Assembly: GCF_946479715.1 (NCBI RefSeq)
Contig: NZ_CAMLHF010000070.1
Span: 1 to 24,758, forward strand
Direction of reading: 5' to 3'
From: an uncultured Pedobacter sp.
GTDB taxonomy: Bacteria > Bacteroidota > Bacteroidia > Sphingobacteriales > Sphingobacteriaceae
DNA: 24,758 nt
This document shows positions 14,801 through 23,400 of this stretch, in pieces. The notes beneath the pieces were generated by a model. It saw nothing but the letters and a program-made list of their open reading frames with translations, had not been told where the DNA came from and did not search any database. Made by a program: the position numbers and the translations under genes. Each line of letters starts with the position of its first letter. Position 1 is the stretch's first letter.

Positions 14801-16645
14801 CTATAATTCTATATCATGTTTAAGGAAAGCTTTAATCACTTTTGCCCTTCCTTTTCCATGGTTTATCAGCTTATATTTTTGGGTTGCAGCCGGAATAATG
14901 AAGGTCTCGGCATAATGAAATTTATTGGTCTCATTCTCTTCAATCTCTACTGAGATAGAAGTGCCTTCAACAAGCATCAATACATGACATCTATCCTCAG
15001 TATCAATAGTTAGCTCAGTATCAAACTCAATGCGATGAACATCATAAAAATGCTCTTTATGTGTTGGCAAGTGTAGTATTTCCCAATCATCGCCCCTATC
15101 AAACAAAACTTGTTTGGCAATTAGCTCTTTAGGCACCTTTTCTCCTTTTCTTTCAAACCTAAGGTTATTAAAGGCATGCTCTATATTAATCGGTCTAGGT
15201 TCCCCATTAAGATCCAGAGATAGCCAGTCGTACATTTTAAATGTAAAAATGTATGGCGTTGCGCTAATCTCAAGCACCATATTATTTATACCGGAACTAT
15301 GAACGGTACCATTAGGAATTAGATACAGCTCATGCTTGCGCGAAGGAAAACTACGGACATATCTCTCTACTAAAATCTCTTGTTTTTTAAGTTGGCTAAG
15401 TTCCAACGCTTTTCTGAATTCCTGTGGATCTATATTTTCCTGGAAACCCAGATAAACCTTTGCACCTGGCTCGCAATCCAGAATATAGTAGGTTTCATCC
15501 TGAGTAATGGTTTCTCCGAATTTTTCTCTGATATATGATTTTGATGGGTGACACTGAATGGATAGATTACCTCCTTTAAAAGTATCCAGAAAATCAAAAC
15601 GAATAGGAAAATAGCTGCCAAACTGTTCGGCATGTTCTCCTAATATGGCTTTATACTCAATCGTCATTAAAAGATCAAAGGGTATTTCCAGCAAGTTTCC
15701 GTCACTCTCCAATATGATACCATTTTCTGGTGTGATTAACTCAAATGACCATGCATAATTGACCTCTTTTGTATTTAAGCCCTGCAAATGTTTCTTCATC
15801 CACTGCCCTCCCCACGATCCACTTTCAAACCATGGGCGTGCACGCAAAACAGAGTGGCTAAGTTTATGTAATCCATCAACCAAATCTTTTTTAAACAACC
15901 AGTTTGGCCTGCCTACTCTTTGCCCATCTGCAACTATAGCGATCTTTTCAAGTAATTCGGCCTTATGTTGATTTAGTACTACCCAATCTACAAAGTAGAA
16001 GCGTTTATACATTTTAAACGCCTTGTCTGTGATGTTATTTCCAAGATTTCCGATGGACCCTGCCCGCATACGGTATTGTATTTCGTTCTTAGGGATATCA
16101 AAATACACCACTGGAGCGTCCCAATTCAGTAAACCGGCACCAATACCAATTACAATATTGATATCTGCCTGATCATCTTTTTCAAGTGCTAAAAATTCAT
16201 CAATTTTAAAGAAATCTTTAAGGTTAAGGGTAGTTTTAAATCCCCACACATCCTCTGCGCCGCCTAAAAATGGCTTAACCATTTCCTCTACTTCGGCCTC
16301 ACTTTTAAAATAATCTGCTGTAAAATGCCATTTTACAGAAAAACCGTTCTCTTCAAGTTTTTGCTGCACCTCTTGTTGGATGTCGGTAAAAAAAACTCCT
16401 CCATACCCATCAATGAGTACATTTTTTTGCTCAATGATCCATGCTACTAAACTACCGAAGCCGCTATATATTTTACCTTTCCCTAATTTGTGATAAGGTG
16501 TTGAATTGTAATTATAATCTTCCTTGGAACTTTCATATACATGTTGTTGCAACAAAGGTTGCATACTATTTCTCCATTTATACTCACTCATACTTTTGCC
16601 AGTTTGTATTTTATCATTTTCTATAGCCTCAGAAGCCTCAATCAT
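14801..16645 (-). CDS. Phosphomannose-isomerase-type (class I ManA cupin) protein with large N-terminal domain
   Basis: 614 residues from the chosen start. The C-terminal 330 residues match class I mannose-6-phosphate isomerase: SIQCHP gives Q364 and H366, DETYYIL gives E384 and PNGTVHSSG gives H449, the four zinc ligands. The reaction is mannose-6-P to fructose-6-P in the cytoplasm. The first 270 residues are absent from ordinary ManA. They contain VLIDGYGGVFFTDI, NIVIGIGAGLLNW, PKNEIQYRMRAGS and YFVDWVVLNQHK, suggesting an alpha/beta nucleotide-kinase-like fold, but I see no intact Walker A (GxxxxGK[ST]). ATG 16645 was chosen over GTG at 16657. First gene of the operon with the porter and GH92-A, so it probably processes the imported sugar. 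Annotated homologues in Bacteroidota are usually called simply mannose-6-phosphate isomerase. Confidence 0.8.
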   Translation of the reverse strand: MIEASEAIENDKIQTGKSMSEYKWRNSMQPLLQQHVYESSKEDYNYNSTPYHKLGKGKIYSGFGSLVAWIIEQKNVLIDGYGGVFFTDIQQEVQQKLEENGFSVKWHFTADYFKSEAEVEEMVKPFLGGAEDVWGFKTTLNLKDFFKIDEFLALEKDDQADINIVIGIGAGLLNWDAPVVYFDIPKNEIQYRMRAGSIGNLGNNITDKAFKMYKRFYFVDWVVLNQHKAELLEKIAIVADGQRVGRPNWLFKKDLVDGLHKLSHSVLRARPWFESGSWGGQWMKKHLQGLNTKEVNYAWSFELITPENGIILESDGNLLEIPFDLLMTIEYKAILGEHAEQFGSYFPIRFDFLDTFKGGNLSIQCHPSKSYIREKFGETITQDETYYILDCEPGAKVYLGFQENIDPQEFRKALELSQLKKQEILVERYVRSFPSRKHELYLIPNGTVHSSGINNMVLEISATPYIFTFKMYDWLSLDLNGEPRPINIEHAFNNLRFERKGEKVPKELIAKQVLFDRGDDWEILHLPTHKEHFYDVHRIEFDTELTIDTEDRCHVLMLVEGTSISVEIEENETNKFHYAETFIIPAATQKYKLINHGKGRAKVIKAFLKHDIEL

Positions 16646-16678
16646 ATTTTTAATCACAACCTATTTATTAACAACATA

Positions 16679-16695
16679 AAACATGTACAAACATA
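16679..16695. promoter_or_regulatory. Operator copy 1 (17-bp repeat, probable GntR site)
   Basis: AAACATGTACAAACATA, identical base for base to the copy at 16768-16784. The core ACATGT/TGTACA is palindromic, as GntR/HutC operators are. It lies in the leader between the predicted promoter and the isomerase start, where a bound repressor could block elongation or cooperate with the upstream copy. Confidence 0.62.
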
Positions 16696-16767
16696 AAAAA
16701 TTACTAAAAACAGCCTAAGAATACCAAATAAGCTAAATAATAGTAAAAAACATTAATTACAAGAATC

Positions 16768-16784
16768 AAACATGTACAAACATA
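16768..16784. promoter_or_regulatory. Operator copy 2 overlapping the promoter -7 element
   Basis: Second perfect copy of AAACATGTACAAACATA, 89 bp from the first. Read on the minus strand it begins with TATGTTTG, which is the -7 element of the isomerase operon promoter, so occupancy would directly exclude RNA polymerase. It lies 90 bp upstream of the GntR gene and may also autoregulate it. Confidence 0.65.
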
Positions 16785-16807
16785 GTGATTTAATAATCCA
16801 TTGCAAA
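16777..16807 (-). promoter_or_regulatory. Promoter of the isomerase/porter/GH92-A operon
   Basis: On the minus strand, TTTG (16807-16804), a 19-bp spacer and TATGTTTG (16784-16777) match the Bacteroidota -33/-7 consensus (TTTG, about 19 bp, TAnnTTTG) perfectly. The predicted start near 16770 leaves a leader of about 125 bases before the ATG at 16645. Confidence 0.72.
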
Positions 16808-16873
16808 TATATTTTCATATTATTGCAATAAAGAAAACTGAAATGAAAGGCAACCTTAAAAGCCGCATATAAT

Positions 16874-17608
16874 ATGAAATTAGCACTCAACCATAAAAGT
16901 CCTATCCCCCTGCATATACAAGCAGAAGAATTATTGCGTAAAATGATAGCAGACCCTCAATTTCAAAATGGTAAATTATTACCCAACGAAATTGATCTTG
17001 CCAATCAACTGGCTATTTCCCGAACCACGCTTCGTCAGGCATTGAACAAACTGGTATATGAAGGATTGTTAATACGTAAAAAGGGAGTTGGAACAAAAGT
17101 AGCAGATGCAATGATTAGCTCCAAATCTGTAAATTGGCTTAGTTTCTCGCAAGAGATGAAAGCAAGAGGTATTCCTATTAAGAACTTTGAATTACATGTA
17201 AGCTGGATTTATCCTGAAGAAATAGTTGCCAATTTTTTTAACATCAAAACAGATCAAAAAATATTAAAACTTGAACGTTTAAGAGGAAAACCTGAAGGTC
17301 CTTTTGTATACTTTGTTTCCTATTTCCATCCCCGCACAGGACTAACTGGCGAAGAAGATTTTAAAAGGCCTCTCTATGACATATTAGAAGCAGACTATAA
17401 CATCATTTCAGAATTGTCGAAGGAAGAGATCAGTGCAAAAGCAGCGGATAAATTCATTGCCTCTAAACTTGAAACAGAACCTGGAAGCCCTATATTATTC
17501 CGTAAACGATATGTCTATGATCAGGCAGATCGTCCTATTGAATACAATTTGGGTTACTATAAGGCTGATAGCTTTGTATATAGCGTAGAAAGCAGGAGGA
17601 GCTCTTAA
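16874..17608 (+). CDS. GntR-family (HutC/UTRA) transcriptional regulator
   Basis: 244 residues. The N-terminal winged helix-turn-helix spans about 5-75: PIPLHIQAEELLRKMI, then the GntR signature LPNEIDLANQLAISRTTLRQ and ALNKLVYEGLLIRKKGVGT. A UTRA ligand-binding domain fills about 90-240, with PGSPILFRKRYVYDQADRPIEYNLGYY near the end as in other HutC-type proteins. UTRA domains bind small effectors, often phosphosugars. The gene stands divergent to the isomerase/porter/GH92-A operon and convergent, 5 bp apart, to GH92-B, so a local repressor of sugar catabolism is the natural reading. Two identical 17-bp sites upstream are its probable operators. In Bacteroidota such local regulators often accompany sugar-specific operons outside the SusCD control system. 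Confidence 0.93.
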   Translation: MKLALNHKSPIPLHIQAEELLRKMIADPQFQNGKLLPNEIDLANQLAISRTTLRQALNKLVYEGLLIRKKGVGTKVADAMISSKSVNWLSFSQEMKARGIPIKNFELHVSWIYPEEIVANFFNIKTDQKILKLERLRGKPEGPFVYFVSYFHPRTGLTGEEDFKRPLYDILEADYNIISELSKEEISAKAADKFIASKLETEPGSPILFRKRYVYDQADRPIEYNLGYYKADSFVYSVESRRSS

Positions 17609-17613
17609 TTTGG

Positions 17614-20600
17614 TTAAAAGCCCCAGTTTTTATTTGGCTGAGGCCCCATGTTTAATACAAGCTTACCTCCCTTTAACAGCTCACTTGCCGGAAATTTAAA
17701 TGATTCCAAAACTTTTCCGTTGAGTGTTGCACTTTGAACATATTTATTAGCTCTGGAAACATTTGGCGCTTCTATAGTAAAGCTCTTGCCCCTGTCGTAT
17801 TGCTCACCTAAATCAATCGTTACACTAGAAAAAAGCGGACTCCCTATTTCATATACAGGATCTACGCTACAGCCTCCATCAGTCTGAAAAAGTCCTAGTG
17901 AGACCATAATAAACCAGGCGCTCATTTGTCCTTGATCTTCATCTCCAAGATAAGCATTTGCCAGTTCGTAACCATAATAGCGATCTATTATTGAACGGCT
18001 CCACTGTTGTGTAAGCCATGGTTTCTTTACCCAGTTAAAGAGGAAAGCAAAATGCATAGATTGCTGATTACCCTGTATTACAGGATAATCCCAATACTGA
18101 TCTCCGGGAGCATTATAACGCAACTTATTGCTTTCGCCAAAGCCCCACGACAAGCGTTCTACAAATTTATCTTCTCCAATTTCTTTAGCCAGAGCGGGTA
18201 CATCCTGAGGAACAAAATAAGTTAACTGCCAGGCATTACCCTCAACATAATGTTCATTCGCCCCGGATTTAAATGGGTCAAAGTCGGGAAACCAACTGCC
18301 ATCCGACTTACGAAGCCGCGCATAGCCTGTCTCTTTATCTATCACATTTTTCCAGTAGGTAGAACGCAATGCGAACTCATCCTCGATATCCTTTTTTCCC
18401 AGTGCTTTTGCAAATTGAGAAACCGTCCAGTCATCATACGAATATTCCAGTGTATTGGAGAACCTTCCTTCATCGTATGGCACGTATTTATGCTTCAAGT
18501 AAGTTACCAGATCTCTGTTGCCTGCAAAACCAAGACCTACTTTTTGTGCAGGTGTGGTTTGCATTTTATATACTGCGCTAAGGGCCTTTTCTGAATCAAA
18601 ATCACGAATACCCATCTGATATGCACCAACAATGAGCGGGATCTCGTGTTCGGCTACCATAACAGGAACATAATTCATTCCTGCCGGTCCTTTTGCCAGC
18701 CAGCCGTTTGCATCGTACATTGCAAGCTGAGATTTTACCCACTTAGAGGACCATTCTGGTGTAACCAGATTCCAGAATTGGTTCAGGTTCCAAAATGTAT
18801 TCCAAAATGCATCACAACCTAAAGCCAATGCCTTAGGATCCTTTAACTGCTGAATCTTCTGCGTAGCATCAACCCAGCGTCCATCAGTATCACTCCATGT
18901 ATTACGGCTCGCCAGAGCACGGTACATATTGCTGTAAAACCTTATCTTTTCGCGTCGGTCATTCGTACCAATGGTCAATCTGCCCATCAGCTTACTCCAG
19001 GCATCCCGCTGTCCATTACGCACCTTATCAAAACTCCATCCATAAGGCCTGGTAACCTCATCTTCTAAATTCTTTGATGCATTTTCTATACTTACCAGGG
19101 AGATTCCTGTACGTACCTGTACCACTTGATTGGCTCTGGTATCAAACTCCACATATGCACCGGCATCTTTAACTGAACCTGCATTTATAATATCTTTATT
19201 GCTAACATTATCATTCAGCCAGCTTCCAAACTTTTTAATTGGCTGGTCAAATTCAATAACAAAATGAATTTTATAATCCTGGTTTACATCGCCAGACCAT
19301 GCATTTGGGGTAAACTGCCTTGTTACACCTTCAATTCGGTACTCGCTAACCTTACGAAGGGTAACATCTTTTAACTGATAACTATATTCGGCTGGGATCT
19401 GCAAATCAATCATTACCCTTGAATTGGCTTCCTTAGGATATGTATAGCGCTGAAAACCACATCTTGTAGTAGCTGTTAGCTCTGCTTTAACATTATAATC
19501 TGTTAACATCACCTTATAGTAACCGAGAGATGCTTCTTCGGTTGATTTGTCGATTTGAGAACGGTAACCATCTCCTTTTTTACGCTCATCTCCGACTTTA
19601 ATTTTCAACGGCCCATTAACTGGCAACATCCCCAACCCTGCCATAGTCCATTCATGAATGTGACTAAAAACGCCGACGCTTTCAAAAGTAGGATCATAAC
19701 CACCTGACCATCCTGCATTCTGATTATCTGGGCTTAGTTTTACCATACTAAAAGGCATCCATGGCCCTGGCGCTATCATCCACCGCGAATGTGCTGTGCC
19801 CATTTTGGTATCTACATAATCTATTGAGGTAAATAATTTATGCTTAGCCCTCTTAACAGTACCGCGCTCCAGTAATAAATTATCGCTAAAAATCTCATAG
19901 GTACTTATCTTCTCTGCTTTTACCGCAGGCATAGGTACCTCAAATTGATATCTTGCAGTATCTAAACGCTCTTTAAAAATTTGTTTTCCATCCAGCTTAA
20001 CAGTAAGCAGAGGTTGACCAGATAGATGTTGTGCGTCCACCAACAATGGCTGAACTCTTTTATCACCCTCTTTAACCTCATAATCGGCAGCTTTTACATT
20101 TCTTAAAAAAATATGATCTCCAGAAGTTAGTTTTACACTTTTTGGTCCTTCTAGTTTAACCTGATCAAATACCATCCATGAGCCATCAAGTGAGGTCAAC
20201 AGAATTTCATTCCCCCCTTTACGCAGCTCAGCAGACTTAAGCGGAATTTCAATTTTGTATTCTTTTGCTGCTTTCAAGTCACCATAAACAACATCACTCG
20301 CCTCACCTTTAGGTAATTGCCTGACAAAAGATTTTCCATTGACAGTAACCTTAAATAATGGCGGTAAATTCCCCTGATAACCAACAAGATCCACTACAAA
20401 CTTCCAATCACCTTGTTTGGGAACCTGCTCTAAACCAAAAAGTATATTGGCATTGTTAGTTCTCAGACCAGATGTACCTCCTGTGCCACCCCAACCATCT
20501 TTGGCTCCGGGTAAAACGTAAGGCCAATCCTTTTCCGGACTGGAGAAGCCTACCAGATAGAAACGATCCTCCCACCCAAAATCATGATCTAAAAAGTGCT

Positions 20601-20754
20601 TATAATCAGATGGGGCAAGTGCCATTCCCTCACTCTTGTTATCAGCTTTTCCAATTTCCCAAATCACTTTCATTTGTGCATTAGCAGCGGTAATTATAAA
20701 ACAAAACACAGCTGCCAAAGAACCTTTAATTATTTTCAGTTTATCTACCTTCAT
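17614..20754 (-). CDS. GH92-family enzyme with extra N-terminal beta-sandwich module (GH92-B)
   Basis: 1046 residues, about 300 longer than ordinary GH92. A Sec signal peptide ends near TAANA/Q and has no lipobox. Residues about 28-205 form an added region with VIWEIGKAD, GFSSPEKDWPYVLPG and NGKSFVRQLP. It resembles the carbohydrate-binding beta-sandwich of rhamnogalacturonan-lyase (PL4-type) proteins. A linker domain follows to about 300. The GH92 part starts IDYVDTKMGTAHSRW and holds YVEGNAWQLT with E838 (expected acid) and LGDEDQGQMSAW with D938-E939-D940 (base region). These signatures match GH92-A, not the textbook family. ATG 20754 was preferred to 20775 because it gives a compact signal peptide. 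Gap of 37 bp to the upstream glycosidase gene, so same operon. Substrate probably an alpha-mannoside, unproven. Confidence 0.87.
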   Translation of the reverse strand: MKVDKLKIIKGSLAAVFCFIITAANAQMKVIWEIGKADNKSEGMALAPSDYKHFLDHDFGWEDRFYLVGFSSPEKDWPYVLPGAKDGWGGTGGTSGLRTNNANILFGLEQVPKQGDWKFVVDLVGYQGNLPPLFKVTVNGKSFVRQLPKGEASDVVYGDLKAAKEYKIEIPLKSAELRKGGNEILLTSLDGSWMVFDQVKLEGPKSVKLTSGDHIFLRNVKAADYEVKEGDKRVQPLLVDAQHLSGQPLLTVKLDGKQIFKERLDTARYQFEVPMPAVKAEKISTYEIFSDNLLLERGTVKRAKHKLFTSIDYVDTKMGTAHSRWMIAPGPWMPFSMVKLSPDNQNAGWSGGYDPTFESVGVFSHIHEWTMAGLGMLPVNGPLKIKVGDERKKGDGYRSQIDKSTEEASLGYYKVMLTDYNVKAELTATTRCGFQRYTYPKEANSRVMIDLQIPAEYSYQLKDVTLRKVSEYRIEGVTRQFTPNAWSGDVNQDYKIHFVIEFDQPIKKFGSWLNDNVSNKDIINAGSVKDAGAYVEFDTRANQVVQVRTGISLVSIENASKNLEDEVTRPYGWSFDKVRNGQRDAWSKLMGRLTIGTNDRREKIRFYSNMYRALASRNTWSDTDGRWVDATQKIQQLKDPKALALGCDAFWNTFWNLNQFWNLVTPEWSSKWVKSQLAMYDANGWLAKGPAGMNYVPVMVAEHEIPLIVGAYQMGIRDFDSEKALSAVYKMQTTPAQKVGLGFAGNRDLVTYLKHKYVPYDEGRFSNTLEYSYDDWTVSQFAKALGKKDIEDEFALRSTYWKNVIDKETGYARLRKSDGSWFPDFDPFKSGANEHYVEGNAWQLTYFVPQDVPALAKEIGEDKFVERLSWGFGESNKLRYNAPGDQYWDYPVIQGNQQSMHFAFLFNWVKKPWLTQQWSRSIIDRYYGYELANAYLGDEDQGQMSAWFIMVSLGLFQTDGGCSVDPVYEIGSPLFSSVTIDLGEQYDRGKSFTIEAPNVSRANKYVQSATLNGKVLESFKFPASELLKGGKLVLNMGPQPNKNWGF

Positions 20755-20791
20755 ATCTATTCTAGTTGTACTCATGGAATTGAATCCTGAT

Positions 20792-22096
20792 TTACTTATT
20801 TATTTTACGTTCCAGTTCTGTTATGGCCGACCATAAGACCCCCGCCTCTCCTCTAAAACTTGAAGATCCTTTAGGTTGATTATCGGGCGTATACCATTCA
20901 TAAAAACCTTTGTTCTTCAACACCCTTTTCAACATTGGCTCTATAGCTTCGTTTGCTTCATTTAAAAGATTATATCGGATAAGCTGAGAAACCATTCTTC
21001 CGCCAAACCAGGTCCAGTCTCCTCCATTCTGATAAGAATACGGCCCCATACCTGTATTCTTAAAATAGCCTTGCGGATATACCGGATAAAGCGTTAACCC
21101 AATTGTAGATGCATTGGCTTTTTTAACATTCTCCTGCATTTTTTCATAGGCAGCTTTTACTTCCTTCTTACTTAAAAGACCGGCTTCAATTGCAATAGCA
21201 GTTCCACCGTGATAATAGATTTCCGATTCGTTAAATGATGCTGGAAATGGAGAACCATTTAAATAAATATGAGGTATGAATTTCTGTTGCTTAACGTCCC
21301 AAAGATATTTTCTAATATTTTCGGCAAAACTGTTTTTAATTTCTTTCCAATACTTTTGATCTTTCGCAGATAAGCTAGCCATATTCAAAAAATCGTTCAC
21401 AGCAATTACAAACATGGCATTATCATAAATATCAATTGTTCTATGAGAATTGGAATCTAAAACCACTCCCCAATCATGCTCAGGCTGAACATCACCCCAG
21501 TCTGCTGTAGTTGCACCCCATAACAATCCATATTTCTTCTCGAAGCGTTGTTTAAGCAAAAAATCCATTGCCTGTTCTAAACGCTTTTGCACAGTTACAT
21601 CACCAATTGTTTCTGTAAGTATCGTCTTATCGCCGGTTCCTTTAATGTATTTGGCAATCGCCTGAATCAACGAGCTCTCCTGATCTGTTTCAACTGTATT
21701 TTTATGCCCGGCATAGTTAGGAGCAAGCTTGGAATGATAATAGTTATAAGGCACATTTCCATTTTTAACAGGAACATAGCCATCTAAAATACCCCCATCC
21801 GGTTGCTGAAACTGAAAAAAGGTGAGTATGTGTTTTTTTATGATCGTTTTATCATTGACCTTGCATGACACATCCATAAATGTATTAAAATCGCGAATCC
21901 ATACTTCTCCGTAGCCATCACCAGCAGTAAAGCCACTTTCAATTAATTTTTCGGCCATTGTTTTTACTGAGTCTGCTATTACCTTAACAGACCGCGCCTT
22001 GCTTATGTTTTGTTTGCTTGGCAACTGCTGGCTATATGTATACTGGCAGCTGATTAAACCTGCAAAGCATGCTATTGCTATTTTTCTTACATTCAT
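20792..22096 (-). CDS. Exported (alpha/alpha)6-barrel glycoside hydrolase, family not assigned
   Basis: 434 residues with a signal peptide that can be read either as Sec-cleaved (TYS/QQ) or as a lipoprotein (L-I-S-C, C17). The body has the repeating helix pattern of six-hairpin glycosidases. Acidic motifs stand out: GYGEVWIRDFNTFMD (about 62-76), ETDQESSLIQA, TADWGDVQPEHDWG, IDIYDNAMF, GGDWTWFGGRM and FYEWYTPDN. WIRDF plus GGDWTWFGGR recalls clan-GH-G and related enzymes such as GH63-type or debranching-type glucosidases. I could not match it to GH125, the usual partner of GH92. Between the GH92-B gene and a surface lipoprotein gene, so certainly part of the PUL. The catalytic pair and substrate are unknown. 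Confidence 0.75.
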   Translation of the reverse strand: MNVRKIAIACFAGLISCQYTYSQQLPSKQNISKARSVKVIADSVKTMAEKLIESGFTAGDGYGEVWIRDFNTFMDVSCKVNDKTIIKKHILTFFQFQQPDGGILDGYVPVKNGNVPYNYYHSKLAPNYAGHKNTVETDQESSLIQAIAKYIKGTGDKTILTETIGDVTVQKRLEQAMDFLLKQRFEKKYGLLWGATTADWGDVQPEHDWGVVLDSNSHRTIDIYDNAMFVIAVNDFLNMASLSAKDQKYWKEIKNSFAENIRKYLWDVKQQKFIPHIYLNGSPFPASFNESEIYYHGGTAIAIEAGLLSKKEVKAAYEKMQENVKKANASTIGLTLYPVYPQGYFKNTGMGPYSYQNGGDWTWFGGRMVSQLIRYNLLNEANEAIEPMLKRVLKNKGFYEWYTPDNQPKGSSSFRGEAGVLWSAITELERKINK

Positions 22097-22158
22097 TAGT
22101 AATGGATTTAAATTTATTATTTGTGTGTAGTATTTAAAGTGTTCAATTTAGTTAGAAA

Positions 22159-23361
22159 TTAATGCTCTTTGGTGTAAAATGTAAATTCACCCAGGGCCTG
22201 AAACGAGCCATTACCCCAATTGGAAAGCACTTTAATACGTATGAAACGAGTTTTTGGAATTCCATCTGGCATAACAAACTCTTGCCCAGCAGCTGCTGCT
22301 GCAACATCAGCATCTGTATTTGTACCTACCGGCGATCCAGATGGCTTAATACTTTCGCAGGTCCTAAGTAATGTCCAGCTTGCCCAGCTGCCATCTGCCG
22401 CAGGATTGCTACTCCCCCAAATTTCAAATGATTTAACAGCTTCCAGTTTAAAAATCCTATCCTGAGGCATCCAATATTTAAATCTGTTTATTCGGTAAGA
22501 AACTCCGGTATCAAATGTAAACCACACGGGTAGTGGTTTATCAGGCTGAGTGGCAAAACCGTTACCTGTATAGGTATCATTCCATAAGGAAGGCATTAAC
22601 CATCCAAACCCTCCTTCAAGGACATCTGTTGGAAGGATTTTTTCGGAGAATCCTGATTTTGGTAATTGTCTTTCGTATTCCGGAAGTTCTACGGTTGAGT
22701 AATCCAGGGTAAATGTATCAAAAGCATTACTGTCGGGCAAAAAAACCGATCGCCATGAAAGCGAAGTCTTACCTTTGTAATCCATAATTTCGGTACTCAT
22801 TGCGTCTCCTGGCACCTTCTGTGTAACCTCCTGGCCGTTACTGTTTTTATATTTCAGTTCTATTTCCTTTTCACCCGTTAAAGGCGAAAACCAATTGATC
22901 AATACATTTCCATTAGCCGCCTGAGTTAAAGATTGGATGGTACGGTTAGATAAAGTGCTTGTATAATTCTCTCCATAAACATTTCCTGAACCATGTTTAA
23001 CTACGGATTTGTTCTTATTGTTATAAGTATAAACATCAAAATTATATACACCTTCATTTAGATTTTCAATAATCATATTAACAGTATCAGCTGCCTGTGT
23101 TCTGGTAACGCTAGCCTCAGCAGAATCAGCACGATTATTCCAAAACACCTTCACTTTTGTTATCGAAGGATCACTACCTAATGCCAATCTTAATCGTACC
23201 CGTTGATCTCCGGATTGTACAATTACGGAATCAATTCTTGCCGGATAAGTAATTTCACCGTCTACCGTATATTTTTTATAATCATCTTCTTTTGTGCATG
23301 AAATAATAAAGAGACATGTGGCAGCAAAGAAAATACAGGTAAAATATTTTATAGTTTTCAT
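22159..23361 (-). CDS. PUL surface lipoprotein, DUF4998-like with C-terminal discoidin (F5/8 type C) domain
   Basis: 400 residues from the chosen ATG. The signal peptide MKTIKYFTCIFF... ends F-I-I-S-C (lipobox). The N-terminal part (about 25-215) has the DUF4998 pattern: YPARIDSVIVQSGDQRVRLR, then fibronectin-like strands. The C-terminal 160 residues form a discoidin-like beta-sandwich, with PVWFTFDTG, FEIWGSSNPAADGSW and TRFIRIKVLSNWG. Proteins of this sort sit downstream of SusCD and probably bind glycan at the cell surface, as SusE/SusF do. ATGs at 23397 and 23376 are in frame, but the first would place a charged 12-residue stretch before the signal. Its C-terminal domain is clearly related to that of the next protein upstream. 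Confidence 0.82.
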   Translation of the reverse strand: MKTIKYFTCIFFAATCLFIISCTKEDDYKKYTVDGEITYPARIDSVIVQSGDQRVRLRLALGSDPSITKVKVFWNNRADSAEASVTRTQAADTVNMIIENLNEGVYNFDVYTYNNKNKSVVKHGSGNVYGENYTSTLSNRTIQSLTQAANGNVLINWFSPLTGEKEIELKYKNSNGQEVTQKVPGDAMSTEIMDYKGKTSLSWRSVFLPDSNAFDTFTLDYSTVELPEYERQLPKSGFSEKILPTDVLEGGFGWLMPSLWNDTYTGNGFATQPDKPLPVWFTFDTGVSYRINRFKYWMPQDRIFKLEAVKSFEIWGSSNPAADGSWASWTLLRTCESIKPSGSPVGTNTDADVAAAAAGQEFVMPDGIPKTRFIRIKVLSNWGNGSFQALGEFTFYTKEH

Positions 23362-23400
23362 AATTTCTTTAATCATTATTTTATAGTTCTGTTCCATTTG

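Noticed and set aside
20792..22096. GH125 exo-alpha-1,6-mannosidase, the usual GH92 partner
   Set aside because: The sequence lacks the GH125 pattern around GDIxAMWLRDS and the conserved C-terminal part as I recall them. Only WIRDF is loosely similar, so the family was left open.
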